Below, piece by piece: positions 15,385 through 24,425 of a stretch of 64,000 nucleotides of DNA (the stretch's first letter is position 1; each line of letters starts with the position of its first letter). The stretch comes from Paenibacillus marchantiophytorum (lineage in GTDB: Bacteria; Bacillota; Bacilli; Paenibacillales; NBRC-103111): assembly GCF_014640555.1 (NCBI RefSeq), contig NZ_BMHE01000019.1:1-64000 (forward strand), read 5' to 3'. The notes below the pieces were generated by a model that saw only the letters and a program-made list of their open reading frames with translations, was not told the origin of the DNA and made no database searches. The position numbers and the translations under genes are program-made.

Positions 15385-15413
15385 ATTATAACGAGCAACC
15401 TATCTAGATGCAA
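15385..15413 (-). promoter_or_regulatory. Sigma-A promoter of the attenuator transcript
   Basis: On the minus strand TTGCAT (15413-15408), a 17-base spacer and a perfect TATAAT (15390-15385). It lies just after the glutathione peroxidase stop; the expected start of transcription is near 15378. Confidence 0.65.
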
Positions 15414-15426
15414 CTATCTTTTTGGC

Positions 15427-15906
15427 CTAAGCCAACAAAGCCTCAATATCCGGGGTAATTTCAGACGGCTCTGTCCGTGCGCCGTACTGTTTAACAACGT
15501 TGCCATTCGCATCAATTAAGAATTTGACGAAATTCCACTCGATTTCCCCTGTACGATAAGGCTCTGGGGTATGGCGTAGCAAATAGGTGTACAAAGGATG
15601 TGCGTTTTCACCTTTGACATCCAATTTGGCAAACAGCGGAAAAGTTACGCTATAGTTGAGCTCGCAGAAGCTTTGAATTTCTTCATTCGTACCTGGCTCT
15701 TGACCAGCAAATTGATTGCAGGGGAATCCGAGTACAACCAAACCTTTATCTTCGAACTGCTCGTACAAACTTTGCAAGCCTTTGTAATGAGGAGTCAGTC
15801 CACAAGCACTCGCCGTATTCACAACCAGCAGCACCTTGCCTTTATATGCAGAAAGCGACTTCTTCTCACCGTTAATCGTTTCAACCTCGATATCATATAG
15901 GGACAT
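15427..15906 (-). CDS. Glutathione peroxidase family thiol peroxidase
   Basis: 159 residues starting MSLYDIEVETING. The peroxidatic Cys is C35 in NTASACGLTPHYKG (Cys, not Sec), the Gln and Asn of the active site are in FPCNQFAGQEPG, and the Trp/Asn are in EWNFVKFLI: a standard small GPx/BsaA. It reduces peroxides with thioredoxin or another low-molecular-weight thiol. ATG 15904-15906 has AAAGGAG 6 bases upstream, so the longer frame to 15969 is rejected. A probable extended -10 promoter (TGG then TATACT) lies at 15944-15952. Confidence 0.92.
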   Translation of the reverse strand: MSLYDIEVETINGEKKSLSAYKGKVLLVVNTASACGLTPHYKGLQSLYEQFEDKGLVVLGFPCNQFAGQEPGTNEEIQSFCELNYSVTFPLFAKLDVKGENAHPLYTYLLRHTPEPYRTGEIEWNFVKFLIDANGNVVKQYGARTEPSEITPDIEALLA

Positions 15907-16008
15907 ATTCTCTTCTCCTTTATACATAATAACTACAAGTCCAAGTATACCATTGTTTGCCACTGACACCCAAATGTCGTGAGGATCGGTTTAGCTTCCC
16001 ATATACTG

Positions 16009-16034
16009 ACAGGTATGATATATTGTTTACCTGT
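16009..16034. promoter_or_regulatory. Inverted repeat between gpx and helD
   Basis: ACAGGTA (16009-16015) and TACCTGT (16028-16034) form a 7-bp-arm dyad with a 12-base spacer, in the divergent intergenic region. Possible operator; no regulator is recognised. Confidence 0.35.
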
Positions 16035-16090
16035 TTATTTCGAAAATCATTCGTTCATAAACAACATCTGATCTTAGGAGGTAACTGATC

Positions 16091-18253
16091 TTGGACACAA
16101 AGACTCAAAGTGCCTATCAAGAAGAATTGCAGCGTCTTGAGCAAACGAATACCGAAATTGATAAACAACTTGCACGGCTTCGAAGCACGCCTGTTTATTA
16201 TGGACCGGATTTAACGGAACAAGCTTTGGAGGTCGCTCGGGAGAATGGCCGCCACAATTTGACGAAGGCGATAGACGAACCGTATTTCGGCCGTCTTGAT
16301 TTCCAGGAGAACGGCATGGCTGAGGCCAATCCACTCTACATTGGCAAATCCGGCGTCGAAGACGAACGCAATGGTCAACTGCTCGTCATCGATTGGCGTG
16401 CGCCCGTGGCAAGCCTATTCTATTCATTTACTGGCGGACTCGATGCCGCATCGTATGATTCCCCGGATGGCCTCATTGAAGGCCTCGTTTATTTGAAACG
16501 AAACCTCGTTGTTCGCAAACAAATTTTGCAGCGGGTCGTGGACACGTATGATCGCACAGAGGACTCTCTATCTGTTGGTGATGAGTTCCTGCTTTATCGA
16601 TTGGGTGAAAATAAAGATAACAAGCTGCGTGATATCGTTTCCACGATTCAAGCAGAGCAAGATCGTATTATACGTGCCGCCAAAAATACGGCATTAATCA
16701 TTCAAGGAGTTGCCGGAAGCGGTAAAACAACCGTTGCCCTTCATCGCCTTGCCTTCCTCCTTTATCAATACCGGGAACAAGTGCGCGCGGAGCGGATGAT
16801 TATTTTTGCGCCAAACTCCATGTTTCTTGATTATATTTCCGGTGTACTGCCGGAATTGGGTGTGGGAAATATTCAACAAAGCACTTTCACGGATTGGGCG
16901 CTTGATGTGCTGGATCACGAAGTCACGATGGCTGATCAGGCATTAACCCTGCAAACTTGGTTCTCCTTAGGAAGCAAGAGGCCCCCAGTTGACGACCATG
17001 CGCCCGGCAGATTCAAAGGATCTATGGCATTCAAGATATACTTGGATGATTGTCTGACCAAATTCGAAGCTTCTTACGTGCCTACGGCGGATTTCAGCCC
17101 TTGGGACGGTGCCAAGCTGCCGATTGCCTCTATTCGCGAGTGGTTTTTTGTTGAAAACAAACACTATCCGCTTGTCAAACGACGTGAACGGGTCGTTGCC
17201 CGTATCAAACGGTGGATGGACATGCAGCTTGATAAGATTTGGGAGCAAAGCAAGAAGAAAGAACTCAAAAAGAAATCAAGTCAAAAGCTGCGTACCTATT
17301 TGACGAGTTGGCCTGAGCATTCTGCCTTTACCTTCTATAAAGTGTTGTTTTCAGACAAGGGCCGTCCAGATAGCCTTCCCGCTGATTTGCTAGCGCAGAT
17401 ACCAGCGTCGATTATCACCGCATCCCTCAAAAACTTCAAGAAAAAAGAAGTGCAGTTGGAAGATCTTGCTCCACTCCTTTATATCCATACACGCTTGTAC
17501 GGCATCCCCTCTGATCGGTTATTTGACCATGTTGTCATTGACGAAGCACAGGACTTCTCACCTTTCCAGGTTGCCGTGCTTGATAGTTATACTAGAAATA
17601 GCTCCTTTACAATCCTTGGCGATTTATCACAAGGGATTCATGCCTATCAAGGCATTTCCGACTGGAAGGAGTTTGCCAGTTTATTTTCGGAAGATGCAAC
17701 CGCATATTTCGAACTAGAACGCAGCTATCGTTCTACGATGGAAATTATCCAATTTGCCAATACTGTCCTGCAGCGCGGCGTTGAAAATCCGCTCCTTGCC
17801 GTACCGGTTTTCCGCAGCGGCAACAAGGTTCATGTCTTGCAGACGGATCTCAAAGGTCGACTACCGCTGCTTCAACGTGCGATTGCTACACTGAAACAAG
17901 GCAGCTCAAGTACCATAGCTGTTGTTGCCCGTACCGAGAAGCACGCGTTGGAGCTGCATGAGGCTTTGACCGAAGCCGGTATCGAAACGAATCTCATTAC
18001 TTCCAAACAGCGTGTCTATCGCGGCGGCATATCCGTCCTCCCTATCTATCTCACCAAGGGATTGGAATTCGATGCCGTTCTGCTGATGGATGTTACGGCT
18101 GGGCACTACGAAACGACCTTGATGGATGCCAAGCTGCTATACGTCGGCTGTACGCGGGCCCTGCACGAACTTTGGTTGATGGCTCCAGGCGAGCTCTCCC
18201 CACTCGTATCTATTGAAGACCAGGAGATCGTTACGACGCAGGCTCCTGCCTAG
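16091..18253 (+). CDS. helD: HelD-like superfamily 1 helicase (RNA polymerase recycling)
   Basis: 720 residues. A coiled-coil N-terminal arm (residues 1-70, EELQRLEQTNTEIDKQLARL) is followed by a helicase core with Walker A GVAGSGKTTVALHRLAF at about 205, DHVVIDEAQDFSPFQ at about 479, FELERSYRSTMEI and the late motif TKGLEFDAVLLMDV. Size and N-terminal arm match Bacillus HelD, which pulls stalled RNA polymerase off DNA. The start is TTG 16091 with AGGAGGT 8 bases upstream. It is a single gene closed by a very strong terminator. Confidence 0.88.
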   Translation: MDTKTQSAYQEELQRLEQTNTEIDKQLARLRSTPVYYGPDLTEQALEVARENGRHNLTKAIDEPYFGRLDFQENGMAEANPLYIGKSGVEDERNGQLLVIDWRAPVASLFYSFTGGLDAASYDSPDGLIEGLVYLKRNLVVRKQILQRVVDTYDRTEDSLSVGDEFLLYRLGENKDNKLRDIVSTIQAEQDRIIRAAKNTALIIQGVAGSGKTTVALHRLAFLLYQYREQVRAERMIIFAPNSMFLDYISGVLPELGVGNIQQSTFTDWALDVLDHEVTMADQALTLQTWFSLGSKRPPVDDHAPGRFKGSMAFKIYLDDCLTKFEASYVPTADFSPWDGAKLPIASIREWFFVENKHYPLVKRRERVVARIKRWMDMQLDKIWEQSKKKELKKKSSQKLRTYLTSWPEHSAFTFYKVLFSDKGRPDSLPADLLAQIPASIITASLKNFKKKEVQLEDLAPLLYIHTRLYGIPSDRLFDHVVIDEAQDFSPFQVAVLDSYTRNSSFTILGDLSQGIHAYQGISDWKEFASLFSEDATAYFELERSYRSTMEIIQFANTVLQRGVENPLLAVPVFRSGNKVHVLQTDLKGRLPLLQRAIATLKQGSSSTIAVVARTEKHALELHEALTEAGIETNLITSKQRVYRGGISVLPIYLTKGLEFDAVLLMDVTAGHYETTLMDAKLLYVGCTRALHELWLMAPGELSPLVSIEDQEIVTTQAPA

Positions 18254-18307
18254 TCTTCTGGTGTCTACGCTCAGACAAAGCAGATATGGATTCACCTCAT
18301 TACTAAT

Positions 18308-18355
18308 AACAAGCTGACGCCGGAACTTATCCGGCGTCAGCTTGTTTCGTTTTTC
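18308..18355 (+). terminator. Strong intrinsic terminator after helD
   Basis: A perfect 16-bp stem, arms 18308-18323 and 18331-18346, with a 7-base loop is followed by TCGTTTTT. Confidence 0.92.
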
Positions 18356-18556
18356 TGCACTTAATCTGGTTTCATATACCGTAATAAAACACACCGAATG
18401 CGTAGTACCGTGCATTGAGTTCATGATGTATGGCCCCTACAATTAAATAATTACTGGAATTAATCCCTTAGTTTTACTGATTGAGAGGAGGTGATTTGGC
18501 TGACTGGTTGGTTCTCGAGTTAAGAAGTTCGATATGGATAATTTGAGGAGGAATGA
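18356..18556 (+). other. Leader region of the glucanase gene, possible mini-ORF
   Basis: With the helD terminator this fills the 303-base gap. GGAGG at 18487-18491 precedes a TTG at 18496 that opens a 16-codon frame ending TGA 18544-18546, and that TGA overlaps the ribosome site of the glucanase. This could be a coupled leader peptide, though the spacing to TTG is short. No clear promoter was identified. Confidence 0.25.
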
Positions 18557-21500
18557 ATGTTGAGTGGAAAACGTTTTATGAGTTCGAACAAAACAGCCAA
18601 ATGGTTTTGTATGGTCATTCTAGTTCTAGCCATACTGCCGCTCTATGCGAGCTTCACTGCCGCTGCTACGAATCTGGCGGCGGGCAAGGTTATGAGTGCC
18701 AGCAGCTATAATCAAACGTATGCGGCAGGCAACACGAATGACGGAAATCCTTCAACGTATTGGGAAAGCGCCAATAATGCTTTCCCTCAGTGGCTTCGCG
18801 TTGATTTAGGCAGCGCAGCCTCGGTCAACCAAGTGACCCTCAGGCTGCCCGCAAGCTGGGGGAGTCGCAATCAAACGATCTCCCTCTTGGGAAGCGCCGA
18901 TGATGTGACTTATTCCACATTAAAAGCATCGCAAACGTATACATTTGATGTCAGTAGTGCCAACACTGTGACAATCGTGTTTAACGCTGCGAGTGTTCGA
19001 TATGTCAAACTCAATTTCACGGCCAATACCGCCTGGCCAGCCGCCCAACTCGCTGAATTTGAAGTGTACGGTGACGCGGTAACTCCTACGCCCACACCTA
19101 CACCAACGCCATCTCCTGGCACATCAACCATTTATCAAGCAGAAAACGCAGTATTAAGCGGCAGCGCAGCCGTTACGACGAATCATACCGGTTACCTTGG
19201 GACAGGGTTTGTTGAGGGCTATTGGACACAAGGCGCAGCCACCACCTTCAACGTGAACGCAGCCTCAGCCGGCTATATGGATGTAGCCCTGCGTTACGGC
19301 AATGGATTTGCCGCCTCCAGCATATCGCTGTATGTCAATGGCACGAAGATTACACAGAGTACCCTGCCTACAACTAGCAGTTGGGATACTTGGCTGACCA
19401 AAACGGAAACCGTGTATGTAACGGCTGGCAGCAATACGATCGCCTACAAATATGATGCAGGAGACGGGGCCAATATTAACCTGGATCAAATTACCGTTAG
19501 CGCTTCCAGCGCTCAGAAACCGGATCTCACGGTAACGAATATAGGCTGGACGCCAAGCGGCACCCTTACAGAGGGGGCGAATGTGACTTTTCAAGCAGAA
19601 GTAACGAATTCGGGTACAGCCGCTACCGCCAACGTGCCACACAAAGTTTCATTCCGTATAAATGGCAATGAAATTGCCAGCGGCACAGCTTCGACGAGTA
19701 TCGCCATCAATGGGAAAACGACAATAGCGGCATCAAGCCCTTGGCCATCCTCTTCGGGGTCGTACACCATCGTTGCTGTTGTCGATCCAGATAACACGAT
19801 CAATGAATGGAATGAAAACAATAATTCCTATGCCAAATCTTTAACGATTGCCCCACTGCCAGGACCTGATCTAATTGTGCAAAATGTGAGCTGGTCGCCA
19901 AGCAATCCGCAGCCTGGCAATGCGGTAAGTTTCACAGTAACCGTGAAAAACCAAGGGGCCGATCCAGCGAATGGCGCTATTGCCGCTCGCGCAGTCATTG
20001 GTTCAACCACGCTGAACGGCAGCTTATCCGGCGGACTTGCAGCAGGAGCTGTGGGTACTGTCAGCTTATCAGGATCTTGGACGGCTGTGAATGGATCAAC
20101 ACCGGTCACAGCAACCGTCGACCCGGCTAATACCATAGCTGAGGTAAAAGAAACGAATAATACTTTCAATACTGCCATTGGAGTTTCCACCGCGGGGCCT
20201 GCGCTGCCATACGCAGAAGTTCAAGCCGAAGATGCAGTCACCAATGGCACCATCATCGGACCTGATCGCTCCTATCCTAGCTTGGCTGGCGAAGCATCGG
20301 GACGCAAAGCAGTAACGCTAAGCGCTCAAGGACAATATGTAGAATTCACAGTCCCCCAAAATGCGAATTCAATCGTGATGCGTTACAGCATCCCTGACAA
20401 CGCAGCCGGCACGGGCATTACAGCACCACTTGCCTTATACATCAATGGCGTGAAACAATCCGATTTAACGCTTACGTCCAAATATGGCTGGATCTACGGC
20501 GGTTATCCGTTTAATAACAATCCTGTCGATGTACGCCCCCATCATTTCTATGATGAAGTGAACCGGTTGGTCAGCCAAATGACACCAGGAACCAAAGTCA
20601 AAGTTCAAGTGGACTCTGGCAACAATGCCGGATCGTATACGATTGACTTGATGGATTTCGAACAAGTTGCACCAGCAGCGACTCAACCAGCCGGCTCCTT
20701 ATCCTTAACAGCAGATTTTGGCGCAGATCCTACAGGCGCTGTCGATGCAACGGCCGCAACACAAAATGCGGTAAACACCGCTTCCGCCCAAGGCAAGGTT
20801 CTATGGGTGCCGCCTGGCATCTATACCATCAACACGCAAATTCTTGTTAACAACGTAACGATTCGCGGGGCAGGTATCTGGTACACTAAATTCCATTTCA
20901 CAAGTTCAACTGGGAATAGTGAAGGCTTCTATGGCAACTATGCGCCGAATCCGAGCACGAACGTCCATCTCTCCGATTTTGCTATTTTCGGTGAAGTCAT
21001 GACGCGGATTGACAATGATCAAATTAATGGCATCGGCGGAGCTTTAACGAATTCCACGATCAGCAATCTTTGGATCGAGCATACCAAGTGCGGGATGTGG
21101 CTGGACGGACCGTTCGATAATTTGAAAATCAGCGGCGTACGCATTCGCAATCAGAATGCGGATGGAATTAATTTCCACAAAGGTGTGACGAACTCATCTG
21201 TTACCCAATCCATCTTCCGCAATACAGGCGATGACGCTCTGGCCATGTGGAGCGATTCAAGCGGCAACGCCATCCCTAATGCGAACAACGCTTTCACATT
21301 CAATCGTGTAGAGTTGCCCGTTCTCGCTAATGGCATCGCCTTATATGGCGGTACCAACAATGATGTCACCGACAATTATGTTGCTGATCAGCAGGCAGAA
21401 GGCGGCGGCATTCATGTCGGAAATCGCTTCTCTCCGGTTACGCCTGTCAGCGGCATCACCCACATATCGCGCAACACCATCATTCGGAGCGGTTCCAGAG

Positions 21501-21889
21501 ACTACTACAATGGTTGGAATTTTGGCACAGGCGCGCTCTGGTTCTTCGCGCTGGATCAGCCTTTGAATGGAACCATTCTTGTGGAAGACAACAAAATCAT
21601 CGACAGCAATTATGAAGCGATTCACTTTATTGGCTCAAACATTAGCAATATTACTTTCAATCGAGATCAAATTATCGGAACTGGCACTTACGCGATTGAG
21701 AATAGAGCTAACGGAGGCTCCGTCACCTTCAACAACGTGACAGCCACGGGCCTGGGCAGAGGCAGCTATTTTGGCAATGCCAATGGCTTTACCATTGTTC
21801 AAGGACCTGGCAATTCAGGATGGAGTGCAACTCCTGTCCTGATCGATCCTTATCCTACACCCGTCTATTCACCTGTTGTCTATCCATAA
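18557..21889 (+). CDS. Secreted multidomain alpha-1,3-glucanase (GH87/mycodextranase type)
   Basis: 1110 residues. A signal peptide (about 1-36) is followed by a discoidin F5/8-type C domain (about 38-170), a TPTPTPTPTPSPG linker, a CBM6/35-like domain opening YQAENAVLSG (about 190-318), two CARDB domains (PDLTVTNIGW and PDLIVQNVSW, about 322-545), a beta-sandwich opening EVQAEDAVTNG (about 552-705) and a right-handed beta-helix (about 710-1090) with ADFGADPTG, ADGINFHKG and NTGDDALAMW near 889. This layout matches GH87 alpha-1,3-glucanases of Bacillus circulans and Paenibacillus that degrade fungal cell wall or mutan; the Asp pair near 892 is a candidate catalytic site (family knowledge). 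GAGGAGG lies 5 bases before ATG 18557. Confidence 0.82.
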   Translation: MLSGKRFMSSNKTAKWFCMVILVLAILPLYASFTAAATNLAAGKVMSASSYNQTYAAGNTNDGNPSTYWESANNAFPQWLRVDLGSAASVNQVTLRLPASWGSRNQTISLLGSADDVTYSTLKASQTYTFDVSSANTVTIVFNAASVRYVKLNFTANTAWPAAQLAEFEVYGDAVTPTPTPTPTPSPGTSTIYQAENAVLSGSAAVTTNHTGYLGTGFVEGYWTQGAATTFNVNAASAGYMDVALRYGNGFAASSISLYVNGTKITQSTLPTTSSWDTWLTKTETVYVTAGSNTIAYKYDAGDGANINLDQITVSASSAQKPDLTVTNIGWTPSGTLTEGANVTFQAEVTNSGTAATANVPHKVSFRINGNEIASGTASTSIAINGKTTIAASSPWPSSSGSYTIVAVVDPDNTINEWNENNNSYAKSLTIAPLPGPDLIVQNVSWSPSNPQPGNAVSFTVTVKNQGADPANGAIAARAVIGSTTLNGSLSGGLAAGAVGTVSLSGSWTAVNGSTPVTATVDPANTIAEVKETNNTFNTAIGVSTAGPALPYAEVQAEDAVTNGTIIGPDRSYPSLAGEASGRKAVTLSAQGQYVEFTVPQNANSIVMRYSIPDNAAGTGITAPLALYINGVKQSDLTLTSKYGWIYGGYPFNNNPVDVRPHHFYDEVNRLVSQMTPGTKVKVQVDSGNNAGSYTIDLMDFEQVAPAATQPAGSLSLTADFGADPTGAVDATAATQNAVNTASAQGKVLWVPPGIYTINTQILVNNVTIRGAGIWYTKFHFTSSTGNSEGFYGNYAPNPSTNVHLSDFAIFGEVMTRIDNDQINGIGGALTNSTISNLWIEHTKCGMWLDGPFDNLKISGVRIRNQNADGINFHKGVTNSSVTQSIFRNTGDDALAMWSDSSGNAIPNANNAFTFNRVELPVLANGIALYGGTNNDVTDNYVADQQAEGGGIHVGNRFSPVTPVSGITHISRNTIIRSGSRDYYNGWNFGTGALWFFALDQPLNGTILVEDNKIIDSNYEAIHFIGSNISNITFNRDQIIGTGTYAIENRANGGSVTFNNVTATGLGRGSYFGNANGFTIVQGPGNSGWSATPVLIDPYPTPVYSPVVYP

Positions 21890-21890
21890 C

Positions 21891-21945
21891 GCAAAAAGCA
21901 GCTGCCAAAGGATCTAATTCCTTTGAGCAGCTGCTCTTTTTGCTT
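21891..21945. terminator. Bidirectional terminator
   Basis: GCAAAAAGCAGCTG at 21891 pairs with the complementary arm ending at 21943, with an inner CCAAAGGA/TCCTTTG stem; A-rich and T-rich flanks serve both strands. It separates the convergent glucanase and DegV genes. Confidence 0.85.
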
Positions 21946-21948
21946 CTT

Positions 21949-22791
21949 TTAATAAGCGATCAACACGCCACCTTCGCCCGCGTAGGTACCGATCACAGTT
22001 CCCATGTTTGAGAACAGCACCGTGCGGAACGGATATTTCTCTAGCAGTTGGCCTAACACTTCACGCGCCCGCTCCTCGCAATTGCTATGAGCAACAGCAA
22101 TCACATCTTTCTCGAAATCGTGAACAGATTCGCCTACTTTGGAGATCATACGCTTCAGCGCCTGCTGGGTGCCACGAATCTTCTCGATGATTTCAACAGA
22201 GCCTTCCTCGCTAGCTTTCATGAGCAGTTTAATGTTCAAAACAGAGGCTACAGCCCCGCGAACACGATCTAGTCTTCCGCCTTTAATGACATTTTCCAAT
22301 GTATCCAAAAAGAAATAAGTGCCGGATGTTGCAATAGAACATTTAATTTTTTCGACAATTTCTGCAAAAGGGACGTGCGCTTCTGCCATTTTAGCCGCTT
22401 TGTACACCAAGACACCTAAGCCCAGCGAAGCCGTTCTTGAATCGATCACTTCAATCTGGCCTTTATAGCCTGCTTCCAGCAAAAGCTCCTTGCCCATAAG
22501 CGCATGATGATACGTGCTGCTAAGCGCAGAAGAAAGACTAATAACAAGAATATCCTGACCAACATCGGCTGTCTCATAATTGGCAAAGAAATGAAGCGGA
22601 GATGGGCTTGATGTCTTAGGCAAGACACTCTCTACCTTCATTCTTGCATAAAAGTCGCAGAGTTCCATCTGCGGGGACATGCACTCCTCTCCAAAGTGCA
22701 CAGATAGTGGAACGACATTAATCCCGTGCTCCTCTATGATCATTCTTGGGAGGTCGCAACTGCTGTCAGTGATAATCTTGATTGTCGTCAT
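21949..22791 (-). CDS. DegV family (FakB-like) fatty-acid-binding protein
   Basis: 280 residues starting MTTIKIITDSSCDLP, the canonical DegV opening, with the lipid-site signatures KTSSPSPLHF, VISLSSALSSTYHHA, DSRTASLGLG and GGRLDRV. DegV/FakB proteins hold a fatty acid and present it to the kinase FakA, which is not in this window. ATG 22791 is preferred over ATG 22806, which lies 3 bases after the upstream stop with a weak ribosome site. It is a tandem paralogue of the next gene in the same operon; different FakB copies usually prefer different acyl chains. Confidence 0.9.
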   Translation of the reverse strand: MTTIKIITDSSCDLPRMIIEEHGINVVPLSVHFGEECMSPQMELCDFYARMKVESVLPKTSSPSPLHFFANYETADVGQDILVISLSSALSSTYHHALMGKELLLEAGYKGQIEVIDSRTASLGLGVLVYKAAKMAEAHVPFAEIVEKIKCSIATSGTYFFLDTLENVIKGGRLDRVRGAVASVLNIKLLMKASEEGSVEIIEKIRGTQQALKRMISKVGESVHDFEKDVIAVAHSNCEERAREVLGQLLEKYPFRTVLFSNMGTVIGTYAGEGGVLIAY

Positions 22792-22809
22792 GATGTGTCC
22801 ACTCATTTC

Positions 22810-23658
22810 TTAGTTTTTGGCGAATACAATGCCAACTGTACGCGGGCCGCAATGACTCGATACCACACAGCCTGTATCCGTAATAAATACTTGCTTCACC
22901 CTTGTATGTTGTTCAATCTGTTGTTTGACGTAAGCCGCTTCATCCGCTGCCGACGAATGTGTAACGAACAGGAAATCCGTGTTCATGTTGTCTTTGTGCT
23001 TCAATGCATTATTCAAAAGCTGATCTAGCGCTTTCTCTCGTTTGCCCCTTACTTTATCCGTCAAGGTCATGGCTCCGTCAATCACTTTCACGATAGGCCT
23101 GATTTTCAGCAGACTTCCCAAAAAATGCTGAACACTTGAACACCTTCCGCCTTTATGCAAATATTCTAACGTATCGATAATGAATTCCACTTCGATTTTG
23201 GCGGTTAAGGACATAACCATTTCCGTGATTTCCTTACTGCTTTGGCCATCTCTAGCGGCTTGAGCCGCTTTCAATGCTAGCAGACCGATTCCCGTTGATA
23301 GATTCCTAGAATCGATCACGGTTACTTTTCCATCGGGATAATTGGCAGCTGCAATAGCTGCATTTTGAACCGTGGAGGAAAGCTCCGAGGAAAGTCCGAT
23401 ATACACAATCTCATCACCGCTGCCAATAATTGGCGCAAAAGCTCGTACAAAATCAGCCGGTGAAGGCGCTGCCGTTTTGGGCAGCTTTCCCGTTTGGTCT
23501 ACAAGTTTATACAATCTATCAGCTTTAATCGAAACCCCATCCTGATAGGATTGGTCACCAAAAATAACATAAAGAGGCACGCTCACAATTTCGTAGCTTT
23601 GCAGCAGTTCATCGCTTAAATCACATGTGCTATCTGTACATATACGTACTCGAGTCAA
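22810..23658 (-). CDS. DegV family (FakB-like) fatty-acid-binding protein
   Basis: 282 residues with RICTDSTCDLSDEL, KTAAPSPADFVRAF, IGLSSELSSTVQNAA, DSRNLSTGIGLLAL and HKGGRCSSVQHFLG, all DegV signatures. The likely start is TTG 23656-23658 with AGGTGG about 11 bases upstream; no ATG fits. It is the first gene of a two-gene operon with its paralogue. The product probably carries exogenous fatty acids for phosphorylation by FakA. Confidence 0.9.
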   Translation of the reverse strand: MTRVRICTDSTCDLSDELLQSYEIVSVPLYVIFGDQSYQDGVSIKADRLYKLVDQTGKLPKTAAPSPADFVRAFAPIIGSGDEIVYIGLSSELSSTVQNAAIAAANYPDGKVTVIDSRNLSTGIGLLALKAAQAARDGQSSKEITEMVMSLTAKIEVEFIIDTLEYLHKGGRCSSVQHFLGSLLKIRPIVKVIDGAMTLTDKVRGKREKALDQLLNNALKHKDNMNTDFLFVTHSSAADEAAYVKQQIEQHTRVKQVFITDTGCVVSSHCGPRTVGIVFAKN

Positions 23659-23792
23659 TTAGGTTTCAACCACCTTATCTATTCATTACTTAATTACCGG
23701 AAAATTCAATCCTCCAAAATGAAGGATAAAGCATTGTTGCGACGTCCAATCTATAAGGTAATAAGAAATTGCTTGCAGAAAGAAGGAATAAC

Positions 23793-24425
23793 ATGGAATA
23801 CTCCATCCAAGAAGAGCGCGCTAACGCCATCAGTCATGGTGTAGGGGTTTTGTTAAGCATCGTAGCCCTAGTCATGCTTATCCTACAAGCCTGTCTACAT
23901 GGCAATGTATGGCATATTGTAAGCTTTAGCATTTTCGGAACAGCACTAGTCACCTTATACACATGCTCCACCTTGCTGCATAGCATTACGCAACCTCGAT
24001 GGAAAGATCTTTTCGAGATATTTGACCATTCAGCCATTTATTTGCTAATCGCCGGCAGTTATACGCCCTATCTCCTCGTAACGCTGAGGGGCCCTCTTGG
24101 CTGGTCCTTTTTTGGCATCATTTGGGGCTTGGCGCTAGTTGGCATTGTGCTGAAAATTTTTTATGTGAAACGATTCATCCTCGTTTCAACGCTTTGCTAC
24201 ATTCTCATGGGATGGCTGATTGTGCTTGCCTTTAAGCCTTTATACGTCCATCTGCCGTTTGGCGGAATTGTATGGCTGGTCATCGGCGGACTGTTGTATA
24301 CGTTTGGTTCAATCTTCTATGTATGGCGGCGCATCCCTTATCATCATGCAATCTGGCATGTGTTCGTGTTAGCTGGTAGCGCCTGTCACTTCTTCTCCGT
24401 CTTTGGGTATGTCATCGCATCGTAA
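23793..24425 (+). CDS. Hemolysin III/PAQR-type membrane protein (YplQ-like)
   Basis: 210 residues starting MEYSIQEERANAISHGVGVL, with seven predicted membrane helices and the conserved STLLHS, FDHSAIYLLIAGSYTP and HVFVLAGSACHFF segments carrying the zinc-binding His/Asp residues of the PAQR/hemolysin III family. Physiological role in Bacilli is unclear. ATG 23793 has AAGGA upstream; a longer TTG start at 23769 is less likely. The stop codon abuts that of the convergent SGNH hydrolase gene with no spacer. Confidence 0.87.
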   Translation: MEYSIQEERANAISHGVGVLLSIVALVMLILQACLHGNVWHIVSFSIFGTALVTLYTCSTLLHSITQPRWKDLFEIFDHSAIYLLIAGSYTPYLLVTLRGPLGWSFFGIIWGLALVGIVLKIFYVKRFILVSTLCYILMGWLIVLAFKPLYVHLPFGGIVWLVIGGLLYTFGSIFYVWRRIPYHHAIWHVFVLAGSACHFFSVFGYVIAS

